Shown here piece by piece: positions 1 to 8,741 of a stretch of 64,000 nucleotides of DNA. Every line of letters starts with the position of its first letter. Position 1 is the first letter of the stretch. The notes under the pieces are model-generated. The model was not told the DNA's origin and did not search any database. It worked only from the letters and a program-made list of their open reading frames with translations. Both the position numbers and the translations under genes were made by a program. The stretch comes from Pusillibacter faecalis. GTDB taxonomy: Bacteria; Bacillota; Clostridia; Oscillospirales; Oscillospiraceae. The stretch is from assembly GCF_018408705.1 (NCBI RefSeq), contig NZ_AP023420.1:1-64000 (forward strand). Direction: 5' to 3'.

Positions 1-56
1 GATGTGATATTTTGTGAGCGTAAGGAGTGGATAGGAATTGAAGAAAGGAGTTCAGC

Positions 57-1981
57 ATGAGAAGAAAAAAAGATAGAAGCAATGGCATTACTGCTTTGTA
101 TGAAAGACTGTCTCGTGATGATGATAATGCTGGAGAGAGTAACAGTATAGTTCATCAAAAGCAAATGCTTGAAGATTATGCTATGAAACATGGTTTTACG
201 AATCTTGTTCATTTTACCGATGATGGTTGGAGTGGAGCGACTTTTGACAGACCTTCATGGAACAGACTTGTTGAAGGTGTTAAAAACGGAGAAATCACTG
301 CCTGTATCTGCAAAGATATGTCCAGAATCGGCAGAGATCATCTGCAAGTAGGTTTTTTCACTGACATTCTGTTTAGAGAAAAGGAAGTTCGATTTATAGC
401 AATCAATAATGGTATTGACAGTGACCGTCAAGAAACCAGTGAGTTTGCCCCTTTTCTGAATATCATGAATGAGTGGTTTGTCAGGGACACAAGTAAGAAA
501 ATTAAAGCTGTACTGAAATCCAGAGGTTCTTCCGGCAACGCTCATACAAGTAATATCCCACCATACGGCTATTTGAAAGACCCCGAAAACCCCGACCATT
601 GGATTATTGATGAAGAAGCTGCTGAAGTAGTCCGCAGAATTTATCGCATGACTATTGAGGGAAAAGGACCTTATCAGATAGCAAGAGAACTTTCAGAAGA
701 AAAAATTGAAAGACCATCTTATTATCTTGGCAAAAAGGGACTTGGAAATCATGCAAGCAACTATGACAAAGAAAATCCGTATATGTGGCGAGGAAATCAG
801 GTTACTACTCTGATTGCCCGACCAGAGTATATCGGAAAGACTGTCAATTTCAGGACATTCAAAAATTCCTATAAGGACAAAAAGACGAAAAGGGCAGATA
901 AGGAAGATTGGGTGGTTTTTTGATGATACACAAGAGCCTATTGTCGATGAAGAAACATGGCTGCTTGCTCAAAAGTTAAGACAGAATGTAAGAAAAGCAG
1001 ATCCTATGGGCGAGCCTAATGTTCTGACCGGAAAGATTTACTGTGCTGATTGTGGTGCGCCGATGTATAATCACAGGCAGCGGAAAGGGCGAGAAAGAAT
1101 ATACTATACTGCCAAAGGCGAAAAAAGGACAAGTTATTCCAATCCGGCAGATTGTTATGAATGTTCCACATATAATCTTGCTTATCAGAAGTATGACCGA
1201 CATTGTACTTGCCACCATATTTCAACAAAAGCACTTAAAAGCATCATTCTGAAAACCATACAGGAGACTTGCCATTATGTTTCTTTGAATGAGCGGGAGT
1301 TTGTTTATTCTCTGCAAGAAGAATCGGCGATGAAAGATATTGCTGTTTCTGAAACTGTAAAAAACCGCATTGAAAGAAATCAGAAGCGAGTTCACGAACT
1401 GGATATGCTTATCAGGAAAATCTATGAAGATAATGTGATTGGAAGATTGCCGGACAGACTTTTTTCAGAGTATGCTTACTGATTATGAAAATGAGCAGAA
1501 CGAGCTGAACAAGATTATTGAGACTGACACCGCTGATATGCAACGGATTATAGGCGGTCAAAATAATGTGGAGCGTTTTCTAAAGCTGGTTAAAAAGTAT
1601 GAGAACATTACAGAACTTACTCCTGCCATGATAAATGAATTTATCGACAAAATACTGGTTCACGAGCCACAAGGAAAAGGTGCAGACCGCACCACAGAGG
1701 TGGAGATATATCTTAACTATGTCGGGCAATTTCAAGTACCTGTGGAGCAGCATGAACCAACCGAGGAAGAAAGGATTGCTGCTGAAAAAGAGGCGGAACG
1801 ACTTCGCAGAAAACGAGAATCCAATCGTAAGTATATGAAAAAGATTCGTGAGAAATCAAAAGAATTTGCGGAGCATGAGCGTATAGCAGAAGAAAAAAGC
1901 TCTGATAGCAATGTGTGTGTTGAACAGAACGCCACAAGCAAATCAAATCGGCAAAAAGTGAAAGGAGAAAAAATAGCATGA
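57..1981 (+). pseudogene. Large serine recombinase, TndX/TnpX type, with two frameshifts
   Basis: Excises and inserts the mobile element through a serine-DNA intermediate. The N-terminal resolvase domain has the catalytic context YERLSRDDD near residue 17. A recombinase domain, a zinc-ribbon region with paired cysteines (CADCG, CYEC) and a charged coiled-coil tail follow. Ignoring the breaks it would be about 640 aa, normal for TndX/TnpX. The frame is lost near 920, where six T read where five would keep DWVVFDDTQEP in frame, and near 1470, again six T where five restore RLFQSML. The start at 57 follows AAAGGAG. The gene overlaps tnpV by four bases. As written it cannot give a full-length enzyme unless the indels are sequencing errors or slippage corrects them. 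Confidence 0.9.
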
Positions 1982-2361
1982 CAGAATTGAAACTACGAAT
2001 CCATGACGAAAGCAACGGTCTGGACTATGTTCTTGTGGGTGATTACTATGTGCCGGACTTGAAGCTACCGGAGGAACACCGCCCTATCGGTATGTGGGGC
2101 AGACTGCACAGGACATATTTGGAGCAGTACCGCCCTGCAAGGTTCTCTGCCCTCTGTTTATCCGGCGAACTGCATACTTACCTTGCTGATCTGAACGAAC
2201 AGGCAACGGAAAGGTGCAGCCTTATCATTGAGCAGATGAAACAAGCCGAGGGCGTGACCGAAACCATGAAAGCAGACAATCAGATGTTGTGGGTACAGTC
2301 CATGAACTCTATCCGTAACCGAGCCGAAGAAATCATCAGACAGGAAATGATTTACTGCTGA
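1978..2361 (+). CDS. tnpV: TnpV-family transposon protein
   Basis: 127 aa, intact. It resembles TnpV of Tn4451-type elements: a short N-terminal part reading DYYVPDL, a GMWGRLHRTYLEQYRP core, a segment beginning LCLSGELHTYL, and the ending AEEIIRQEMIYC. The family travels with TnpX/TndX recombinases; its biochemical role is not established. The start codon overlaps the recombinase stop (ATGA), implying translational coupling. No membrane segment or enzyme motif is visible. Confidence 0.8.
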   Translation: MTELKLRIHDESNGLDYVLVGDYYVPDLKLPEEHRPIGMWGRLHRTYLEQYRPARFSALCLSGELHTYLADLNEQATERCSLIIEQMKQAEGVTETMKADNQMLWVQSMNSIRNRAEEIIRQEMIYC

Positions 2362-2401
2362 TTTTATCAAGTCCAAAACCAACAAATTTGTATCGTAAAC
2401 G

Positions 2402-2440
2402 AAGCGACAGGTATTTCCTTATGAAGTGTCTGTCGCTTTT
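2402..2440 (+). terminator. Hairpin with T-run after tnpV
   Basis: AAGCGACAG pairs with CTGTCGCTT across a 19-base loop, and TTTT follows. It probably ends or attenuates the recombinase-tnpV transcript before the next gene. Confidence 0.5.
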
Positions 2441-2470
2441 CATTTATCAAACTTTAAGGAGGAAAACACA

Positions 2471-2719
2471 ATGAAGATGAACCGGAATGAAATGGAAGCC
2501 CTTTATGCCTTTGGCTGTCCGAACCTGAAAGCAACTGTCGAGCGTTTGCGTATGGTAGCTGCCCTTGCACCCGATCCAGTGGCGAAGAAGCTGTTTTATA
2601 TGCTTTCCGTCAAGCTGAGTGCTGAGGGTGTTGAAAGGTGGTATCGCTGCTTTTACTGCAAGCTGCGTGTGTTGAAAAACCATAGGGAGGGCTGCTATGA
2701 CGAGACTGACGAAGATTGA
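2471..2719 (+). CDS. Conserved small transposon protein
   Basis: 82 aa. The ATG at 2471 follows AAGGAGG; an upstream in-frame start lacks such a site. The core LKATVERLRMVAALAPDPVAK and the end ERWYRCFYCKLRV (a CxxC pair) are typical of small proteins between tnpV and the mobilization genes in Tn4451-like and CTn elements. The function is unknown. It overlaps the next gene by 23 bases, so the two are probably co-translated. Confidence 0.65.
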   Translation: MKMNRNEMEALYAFGCPNLKATVERLRMVAALAPDPVAKKLFYMLSVKLSAEGVERWYRCFYCKLRVLKNHREGCYDETDED

Positions 2720-3005
2720 GAAAGAAACAATCGTTCTCTTTAATGAGGGCGAGGACAAGGCAAATATCTACACCCACAACGCCGGATTGAAAAAGAGGTT
2801 GGCTGCTTTTGCTAAGAAGTACCCTGACCTTTGCCGACTGGAAAAATCCAATGTTCAAGGCGGTGTTTCTTATGAGCTGGCAAAGTCCCGTCTGTCTATC
2901 CGTTTCCTGCCGCCTTACAGTGAGGAACGCAGACAGAAAGCCAGTGAATATGCGAAAAAGCATGGGCTGAACAGCCAGCAGGGATACTGTGATAATCAGG
3001 GCTGA
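2697..3005 (+). CDS. Conserved small transposon protein
   Basis: 102 aa, soluble and lysine/glutamate rich, beginning MTRLTKIEKETIVLFNEG. This family is a regular passenger of clostridial mobile elements and has no proven function. The start overlaps the preceding gene. It may bind DNA or act as a chaperone-like partner, but nothing in the sequence proves either. Confidence 0.6.
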   Translation: MTRLTKIEKETIVLFNEGEDKANIYTHNAGLKKRLAAFAKKYPDLCRLEKSNVQGGVSYELAKSRLSIRFLPPYSEERRQKASEYAKKHGLNSQQGYCDNQG

Positions 3006-3052
3006 TATGCGGTTAAAATGTCAGGTGCAAACCTGATGTTTTGACCGTTGCC

Positions 3053-3110
3053 TATCGCCTGTGAGGAAAGTATCGGAGACTATAAATTTTACGGAAATGT
3101 GCGTTACAAG
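3053..3110 (+). repeat. Direct repeat R2, copy a
   Basis: 58 bases starting TATCGCCTGTGAGGAAAGTA and ending at GCGTTACA. They recur with a few mismatches at 3961-4018. Each copy lies shortly upstream of a cargo gene, so the repeat marks a cassette boundary. Confidence 0.85.
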
Positions 3111-3144
3111 GTTTGAACAGGAACTCTGTACACAAAAATTTTTT

Positions 3145-3176
3145 TCTTCCATTCTTTAAGTTGATGAAGTATAATG
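3145..3176 (+). promoter_or_regulatory. Cassette promoter R3, copy a
   Basis: A 32-base block, one of three near-identical copies (6541-6572, 7363-7394). It contains TTCCAT, 17 bases and TATAAT, a plausible sigma-A promoter for the membrane-protein gene at 3255. Confidence 0.65.
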
Positions 3177-3254
3177 AGATATGAAAAATTGAGGTTTTTA
3201 ATACTCGATTTCAAACAATCATTTTTATATAGCTGGAACTATGGAGGGCAAAAA

Positions 3255-3824
3255 ATGAATGATTTTTTACGAATGTGTTTGAATATAATTACACAAATAG
3301 GCCCCTATTTAGTTGTACTTCTTCTTTTGAAATATCTTGTAAATCTTCAACAAAAGAGAGCTAAAGAACGAGAGGAAGAACAGAAAAAGGGAATAATTAG
3401 AACGCATTATACAATAAAAACAGAGAAATTCCTTGTCGTGGCATTTATCGTAGGTACAATTTTTTTTGCTTGTTGTACGGCTATGAGTCTTAGGGAAAAA
3501 GAAGATATGTTTGTCATTTGTATATTTGGAATATTTTTTTTAGTAGGCATAAGCGGAATAGTCAATATGGTAATGTGGAAACTGGAAGTGAACGGAGATG
3601 AAATCACATGGCGGTCAACTTTTGGAAAAAAGAGAACTTTTCGTTTTGGGGATATTACCTACTGCGAGAGAAAAAAAGGTTCTGTGCGTGTATATGTAAA
3701 TGGGGAAAAGCTATTTACCATTGATAGTAATATCGATAAAGAAGAATTTATGGAAGATATAGAGAGAAGAAGAATCCCTGTAAAATCTTACTGGACAAAT
3801 CAGCATAAGAAGAATCGTAAATGA
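3255..3824 (+). CDS. Cargo membrane protein with PH-like C-terminal domain
   Basis: 189 aa from the ATG at 3255, which follows GGAGGG; upstream in-frame starts lack a ribosome site. One N-terminal membrane helix (about residues 7-25) is followed by a charged stretch, a hairpin of two more hydrophobic segments (about 55-110), and a soluble beta-rich end with VNGDEITWRSTFGKK and GDITYCERKKG. This end resembles the PH-like DUF6560 type. Probably an integral membrane protein; function unknown. It is bounded by repeats R2/R3 upstream and R1 downstream and lies in the AT-rich part of the element. Confidence 0.6.
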   Translation: MNDFLRMCLNIITQIGPYLVVLLLLKYLVNLQQKRAKEREEEQKKGIIRTHYTIKTEKFLVVAFIVGTIFFACCTAMSLREKEDMFVICIFGIFFLVGISGIVNMVMWKLEVNGDEITWRSTFGKKRTFRFGDITYCERKKGSVRVYVNGEKLFTIDSNIDKEEFMEDIERRRIPVKSYWTNQHKKNRK

Positions 3825-3852
3825 CATAGATTTTATAACAGTACGATGTTAG

Positions 3853-3930
3853 ACAACTGAATATGACCGTCAAAGTCGGATGAAGAAACCGATGTATTGA
3901 GCGTAAAGCGATCATGCGTCGGTTTTTCTT
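3853..3930 (+). repeat. Direct repeat R1 copy a, containing a terminator
   Basis: 78 bases, about 75 of them identical to 4885-4962. The second half can fold (AAACCGA with TCGGTTT) and ends TTTTTCTT, so each copy serves as a terminator behind a cargo gene. Confidence 0.85.
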
Positions 3931-3960
3931 ATTTCATGAGCTGACAGAATTCCGACTGTA

Positions 3961-4018
3961 TATCGCCTGTGAGGAAAGTATCGGGGACTATGGATTTTGC
4001 AGAAATGTGCGTTACAGG
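3961..4018 (+). repeat. Direct repeat R2, copy b
   Basis: Second copy of the 58-base block at 3053-3110, immediately before the second cargo gene. It differs at a handful of positions, so the duplication is not very recent. Confidence 0.85.
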
Positions 4019-4111
4019 TAAGTAAAAAAACTACTTGATAGAGTGTAAATTGAATTGTTCATATCGGTATGATATAATTTACTGAAATGAAGCAAGAAGG
4101 TGGACTTTTGT

Positions 4112-4861
4112 ATGAAAAAATTTTTGAAAATATTGCTAATCATTATAGGAATAGTCTTTTTGATTTTTGCAGCACTGATATGTATTGGACTGTTTGTTGA
4201 TTATGATGACCATATTGAAAATGGTCGCTATACTTATGTTCCGGAAGATGACAATAAAGACAATGCATATGTCGAATTCAATTTGAGCGATTACGATAAA
4301 AAGGATTCTGAACTCATATATTATAGTTCTGTCGAAGAAGCTATTTTGAATTCTCCTTTGAATACTGAAAATGAAGAATTTTCTGTTCCAGAAGATTTTC
4401 TTAATCATGTTGATGAAATATTGCATATATGGAATGGCAAACAGTATGATACGATTTTCTATCGGGCAGGAAGCGATAATGATCCCGTTCAAGGTTTTGT
4501 GATGGCACGCTGCAAAAAACAGGTGGAGGAAACAACTGTACAATATGCGTTTATGAATGCTACACCGGTTACAACTAAAGCGGATAGCATTCTTATATCT
4601 GATATTACAGAACTAATTCATTCATCTTTAAAATTAAGTGATTTTCAACAGGACTTGAATCCAAATTATCCAGATACCAGATTTGTTTTTGGCTATGCAC
4701 ATGATAAGGAAATTTACTCATTAGAAGTAGAAGGTCAAAAGCCAGATGGTGTTATTGAAATCAATGTATATGACAGAACGATGTATCTATGGTATTATGA
4801 TGATTTAAAGAGCGACAAGAGAGGAAACAATCTAAGTTATTCAGTAGATATGCCAGAGTAA
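4112..4861 (+). CDS. Cargo membrane-anchored extracellular protein, unknown
   Basis: 249 aa from the ATG at 4112. A lysine-started N-terminal helix (KKFLKILLIIIGIVFLIF) acts as signal or anchor, and an acidic, mostly hydrophilic domain of about 220 residues follows, likely outside the membrane. There is no lipobox cysteine. I recognise no family. It lies between repeats R2 and R1 and upstream of the oriT-like region. The low GC content matches the element, not the host. Confidence 0.55.
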   Translation: MKKFLKILLIIIGIVFLIFAALICIGLFVDYDDHIENGRYTYVPEDDNKDNAYVEFNLSDYDKKDSELIYYSSVEEAILNSPLNTENEEFSVPEDFLNHVDEILHIWNGKQYDTIFYRAGSDNDPVQGFVMARCKKQVEETTVQYAFMNATPVTTKADSILISDITELIHSSLKLSDFQQDLNPNYPDTRFVFGYAHDKEIYSLEVEGQKPDGVIEINVYDRTMYLWYYDDLKSDKRGNNLSYSVDMPE

Positions 4862-4884
4862 TTTTTCAAATTGTCTAATCTGCC

Positions 4885-4962
4885 ACAACTGAATATGACC
4901 GTCAAGGTCAGATGAAGAAACCGATGTATTGAGCGTAAAGCAATCATGCGTCGGTTTTTCTT
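4885..4962 (+). repeat. Direct repeat R1 copy b, containing a terminator
   Basis: Second 78-base R1 copy with the same foldable end and T-run, closing the cargo gene at 4112-4861. Confidence 0.85.
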
Positions 4963-5246
4963 TTTGCAAAATAGTCCGGTGGACTGTTTTGTAAAACCGA
5001 AGGAACTGACAGAGCTTGAGACGGGGCGAAGTCAGTTTGTTCGGGCGGGAGTACAGAGGGTGCAACCCTTTGTGCATGGGTACAGGGAATGCAATACCCC
5101 TGTGCAGGTCAAGGGCGGCAGCCTTGCCCAGTTAAGTGGCGTTTCGCCACTTAGTACTGGGTATTACTTGACGCAGAAAGCCGCAAGGAATCAGCTTCGC
5201 TGCCCTTCTCCCCTGTCGGGGAAATCAAAAAGAAGGAGGAACTCAT
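4963..5246 (+). other. Non-coding region with hairpins, candidate oriT
   Basis: 284 bases directly before the relaxase. Small inverted repeats follow one another: GGGTGCAACCC, GGGAATGCAATACCCC, GGGCGGCAGCCTTGCCC. A perfect 9-bp hairpin TAAGTGGCG/CGCCACTTA then lies at 5133-5153, followed by GTACTGGGTATTACTTGACG. A hairpin next to a conserved tail just upstream of a MobV gene is where oriT usually sits. The nick site is inferred, not seen. Confidence 0.5.
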
Positions 5247-6479
5247 GTGAAATTAACAAGGCACAATGGACGAGCCGGAAAGAATGGCGTTTATAATCCG
5301 AAGCACAATGACCGCAGTTTTGACATTGCCAACAGCGAACACATTGACGAAGAACGAGCCAAACAAAATCTCTATTGGGACTGTTACAATGGCTTCCGCA
5401 ATTTCAAAAATCCCGAAAAGGAAAATGAGCTGTCTGCCACTTTTGAAGATGTGGAACAGCTTTTTTATCGTCAGCGGTATCGTGATTTTGTGACCGGACA
5501 GAACGAAAGAAATGTGAAGAACCGACACCCTGAAAGAAATAAGGAAACCGGAGATTTGCTCAAAAGCAAAAAGACCTGCCCAGAGGAAACGGTCTATCAG
5601 ATTGGAACGCTTGATAATCATGTTCCACCAGAACTGCTCATTGAGATCGTCACAGAATTTATGGAAATCGTAAATGAGCGTTTCGGCTCTCATGTCCATA
5701 TCCTGAATTGGGCACTGCACTTGGATGAAAGCACCCCTCATATTCACGAGCGTCATGTGTTCGACTGTGAAAATCAATATGGGGAGATTGCCCCACAACA
5801 GGAAAAGGCTTTGGAAGCACTGGGGTTTGAACTGCCAGAACCGGAGAAGCCTGTCGGAAGAAAAAATAACCGCAAGATGACTTTCGATTCAGCCTGCCGA
5901 GTGCTGTTGTTTGATGTGGCGAAAAAGCATGGCTTACAACTGGAAGAAGAACCGGAATATGGTGGTCGTGCTTATCTGGAAAAACAGGACTATATTCTTT
6001 TCAAGCAAAAGGAGCAACTGGCAGCACAGGAGCAAAAGTTGGAAGAACTCACGATGAAGATTGAAGATGTGGAAGCTCTGGTGGACGAGGTTGCCGATAT
6101 TGCCTATGACAAGGCGGTTGAGGTCGTTGCTGATACTGTAAAACTGGAAACGCACAAGGAGGATATTAAGCTGGTGGAGCAGTCTAAAGCGTGGGTTCTC
6201 TCCCCTGAGCGTAAGGCTTCAAAGAAAGAAGTTGAGTATGCAGTGAAACGATTGGATGGCGTGATTGCCAGAATCACAAACGCTATGAAATCAACCATTC
6301 AGAAAATCCAAACCACGCTGATGAAACCGGAGGTCAAAAAAGCCGGAACGGAGCAAATCAAGAAGAAAGCCAAAAATTCTATTATAGAGCAGTTGAGCCG
6401 CAAAAAGAAAGAAATTGCAGAGCGTGAAGTCAGCCGGACGGATCAGGCAAAAAGCAAAAAACAGGATATGGAACTCTAA
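5247..6479 (+). CDS. MobV/Pre-family relaxase
   Basis: 410 aa, GTG start after AGGAGG. It should nick oriT and lead the DNA strand into a recipient with help from another element's conjugation machinery. The three-histidine metal motif is visible as HLDESTPHIH at residues 158-167. Upstream, the family's N-terminal part is present though variant. From about residue 245 there is a long coiled coil, then a very basic tail. The last codons (ATGGAACTCTAA) belong to the first copy of repeat R4, which recurs twice downstream. The gene is intact although its neighbours on both sides of the element are broken. Confidence 0.8.
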   Translation: MKLTRHNGRAGKNGVYNPKHNDRSFDIANSEHIDEERAKQNLYWDCYNGFRNFKNPEKENELSATFEDVEQLFYRQRYRDFVTGQNERNVKNRHPERNKETGDLLKSKKTCPEETVYQIGTLDNHVPPELLIEIVTEFMEIVNERFGSHVHILNWALHLDESTPHIHERHVFDCENQYGEIAPQQEKALEALGFELPEPEKPVGRKNNRKMTFDSACRVLLFDVAKKHGLQLEEEPEYGGRAYLEKQDYILFKQKEQLAAQEQKLEELTMKIEDVEALVDEVADIAYDKAVEVVADTVKLETHKEDIKLVEQSKAWVLSPERKASKKEVEYAVKRLDGVIARITNAMKSTIQKIQTTLMKPEVKKAGTEQIKKKAKNSIIEQLSRKKKEIAEREVSRTDQAKSKKQDMEL

Positions 6480-6572
6480 AGCACTTGCTGTTTTCACTTT
6501 GAAAATGACAGGTGCTTTTGCTTTAGGGAGTAAGAAAATATCTTCCATTCTTTAGGTTGATGAAGTATAATG
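6468..6572 (+). repeat. Direct repeat R4-R3 (terminator plus promoter), copy a
   Basis: About 105 bases repeated at 7291-7394; the R4 half recurs a third time at 8023-8079. R4 includes the relaxase stop region and a long imperfect hairpin (AGCACTTG with CAGGTGCT) followed by T-rich DNA. R3 supplies TTCCAT, 17 bases, TATAAT (6543-6571) for the lipoprotein gene. Confidence 0.85.
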
Positions 6573-6646
6573 ATAGTAAGAAATTTTTTGTAATGACCTT
6601 AATCCAATAAGTGATTTTGCAATTATTCAGTAAAGGATGTAATTAT

Positions 6647-7156
6647 ATGAAAAAAGTATTGTTGCTTTCCAGTGTGATTATTATACTCGGTTTAACAGGC
6701 TGCTCTAACAAATATTTCAATGACTGGTTTAGCTCTGAACAAAATGAAACGGATAAGATGTGTCAACAAATTATCGAGGCATGTAAGCAACAGGATTCAG
6801 AGAAACTCAAATCTCTATTTTCCGAAGAAAGCAAAAAGAGCATTGAGAATTTAGACACTGAAATCTCTGATTTTTTCGATTATATTGAGGGCAGTATCCA
6901 AAGTTTTGAGGGCGATTGTGCATCATCAAGTGAAAGCAACTATGGTAAAAGGAAAACGGAATTGGATGGTATGTATCTCATATTGACAGAGAAGGAACGG
7001 TATTGTATGAATTTTTATATGTATAGTGAGGATGATGAAAATGCTCAAAATGTGGGGATATATAAAATTGAAATTGCATTGGAGAGCGAAGTGGCTGAGG
7101 ATAATTTTATATGGGATAATCCCCCAAACGGTATTTTTGTTGGAGGACAAAATTGA
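6647..7156 (+). CDS. Cargo lipoprotein, DUF5104-like
   Basis: 169 aa. A typical lipoprotein signal, MKKVLLLSSVIIILGLTGCS, puts the lipobox cysteine at about 19. The mature domain has the DUF5104 pattern: IIEACKQQDSEKLKSLFSEE, then a FFDYIEGSI segment, ESNYGK, and an ending WDNPPNGIFV. Such proteins sit on the outer face of the membrane; their role is unknown. First unit of the cassette array between relaxase and primase; its promoter is the R3 copy at 6541. Confidence 0.7.
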   Translation: MKKVLLLSSVIIILGLTGCSNKYFNDWFSSEQNETDKMCQQIIEACKQQDSEKLKSLFSEESKKSIENLDTEISDFFDYIEGSIQSFEGDCASSSESNYGKRKTELDGMYLILTEKERYCMNFYMYSEDDENAQNVGIYKIEIALESEVAEDNFIWDNPPNGIFVGGQN

Positions 7157-7214
7157 TTTTTGTTATGAGAGAACATTAAAGTATAAATTTCGGATGGTAT
7201 AAGAAAAACTGACT

Positions 7215-7394
7215 ACAATTAAATCTTCACAGCTTTACTAAGCAGGAAATCTGAAAAGTTCTCCTGCTTTTTTGCACTCAAAATAGAATGTGGAACTCTA
7301 AGACACTTGCTGTCTTCGTTTTGAAAATGACAGGTGCTTTTGCTTTGGGAGGCAAGAAAAAATCTTCCATTCTTTAGGTTGATGAAGTATAATG
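7215..7394 (+). repeat. Direct repeat block R5-R4-R3, copy b
   Basis: R5 (7215-7276) is a terminator hairpin, AAGCAGGA with TCCTGCTTTTTT. R4 (7291-7355) repeats the relaxase tail, including GGAACTCTAAG, and R3 (7363-7394) repeats the promoter. R5-R4 recurs at 7949-8080. The intergenic DNA here is therefore wholly explained by duplication. Confidence 0.85.
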
Positions 7395-7429
7395 TAAGCA
7401 ACAAACTTGAAGTTTAAGGGGATGATATT

Positions 7430-7900
7430 ATGGATTTTGCTATATTTAGATTGTTTATAAGAGTTTCATTATTTGTTATAGCGTTAATTGCTTGCATTAT
7501 CTATCTAATTAAAAAAAGAAAACTTATCTATTCGATATTTTTTGATAAAGAAGCGATAAAAAAAGAATATACTGGAAAAAATGATATAATATTTCTTCGA
7601 TTGGCTAATACCATTCTTGTTATAGTAGCTATTCTTTTAATCTTATATTTGAAAGATTTTGTTTTAGATATGCCTTACATCATAAACAAACAGTATAGTT
7701 ATGCAGAAGGATATGTAACTGAACAATCTCATGGTGGTGCAGATATATCTTCTGAAAGAAGAAGTATTTTTCTATATGATAAAGTTAAAGATGATGAAAT
7801 CGAAATCACAGTATTTTCAAGGTATATTGATAAAAATACTTATTTAAAGGTACAATATCTTCCGCATACGAAATATGGTGCTATTGTAGAAATTAAATAA
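7430..7900 (+). CDS. Cargo protein with two membrane helices, unknown
   Basis: 156 aa. Helices lie at about residues 7-27 and 58-80, with a basic loop between them and a soluble C-terminal domain (about 85-156) with several beta-strand-like stretches. No family recognised. The ATG follows AAGGGGATG. Second unit of the cassette array, transcribed from the R3 promoter at 7363-7394 and closed by R5 at 7949. Confidence 0.55.
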   Translation: MDFAIFRLFIRVSLFVIALIACIIYLIKKRKLIYSIFFDKEAIKKEYTGKNDIIFLRLANTILVIVAILLILYLKDFVLDMPYIINKQYSYAEGYVTEQSHGGADISSERRSIFLYDKVKDDEIEITVFSRYIDKNTYLKVQYLPHTKYGAIVEIK

Positions 7901-7948
7901 TTCATTCTAAAAAGAAAATTTCCAGTTTGTATAACTGGCAACCCAACC

Positions 7949-8080
7949 ACAATTAAATCTTCAAAGCTTTACTAAGCAGGAAATCTGAAAAGGTCTCCTG
8001 CTTTTTTGCACCTAAAATTAAATATGGAACTTTAAGGCACTTGCTATTTTCGTTTTGAAAATGACAGGTGCTTTTTTCGT
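7949..8080 (+). repeat. Direct repeat block R5-R4, copy c
   Basis: Third R4 copy and second R5 copy. R4 again begins with a relaxase-tail echo (TGGAACTTTAAGG) and leads directly into the primase ribosome site. This is probably the ancestral relaxase-primase junction into which cassettes were added. Confidence 0.85.
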
Positions 8081-8097
8081 TTCTGGAAAGGAGTCAC

Positions 8098-8741
8098 ATG
8101 AATGTATTTGAAGTTGTAAAAGAAAATGTTACTGCCCGACAAGCCGCAGAAGCCTATGGCTTGAAAGTGGGTCGCACTGGTATGGCGTGCTGTCCGTTTC
8201 ACTCGGATAAGTCCCCCCCCCCAGTATGAAGCTGGATGAACGCTATTACTGTTTTGGCTGCGGGGCAACCGGAGACGCTGTTGATCTGACAGCGAAGCTA
8301 TTCGGTATCGGGCTGAGGGAAGCTGCTGTCAAACTTGCTGAAGATTTTGGTCTTAACTATGACAGCCGACAAAAGCCCAGTATTCGCCCTCGTATTCGTG
8401 AGCCGACACCGGAACAGAAGTATCAAAAAGAAGAAAATCATTGCTACAAGGTGCTGACGGATTATTTTCATCTTCTTAGAGAATGGGAAAAGAAATACGC
8501 TCCTAAACAGCCGGATGAGGAATGGAATCCCCTGTTTGCAGAAGCACTGTATAAGAAGAACTATATCGAATATCTACTTGATATTCTTCTGTATGGTTCA
8601 TTGGAGGAACGAAAAGCACTTGTGGCAGAACAGAGAAAGGAGGTGTTAAAACTTGAACAGCGAATTGCAGAACTGTCAGCAGACAGAACCATGCACAGTA
8701 GAAGAAATCCGAAACAGCTTAGAGCAGAGCGAGAAAGGTAA
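8098..8741 (+). pseudogene. CHC2 zinc-finger primase-like protein, frameshifted at a C10 tract
   Basis: DnaG-type zinc-binding N-terminal protein used in element replication. The first frame starts at 8098 after AAAGGAG and carries ACCPFHSDKS. At 8213-8222 ten consecutive C put it out of frame and it stops at 8227. The second frame (from 8226) continues with YYCFGCGATGDAVDL and the AVKLAEDFGL helix, then a charged tail. With 8 or 11 C the product would be about 213-214 aa. The zinc ligands CPFH and CFGC are all present. The end overlaps the next gene by about 90 bases. Either a decayed gene, a phase-variable one, or a sequencing error. Confidence 0.8.

Noticed and set aside
3053..8080. CRISPR or insertion-sequence interpretation of the R1-R5 repeats
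   Set aside because: Only two or three copies each, spaced by whole genes; they contain promoters and terminators and no transposase or terminal inverted repeats.
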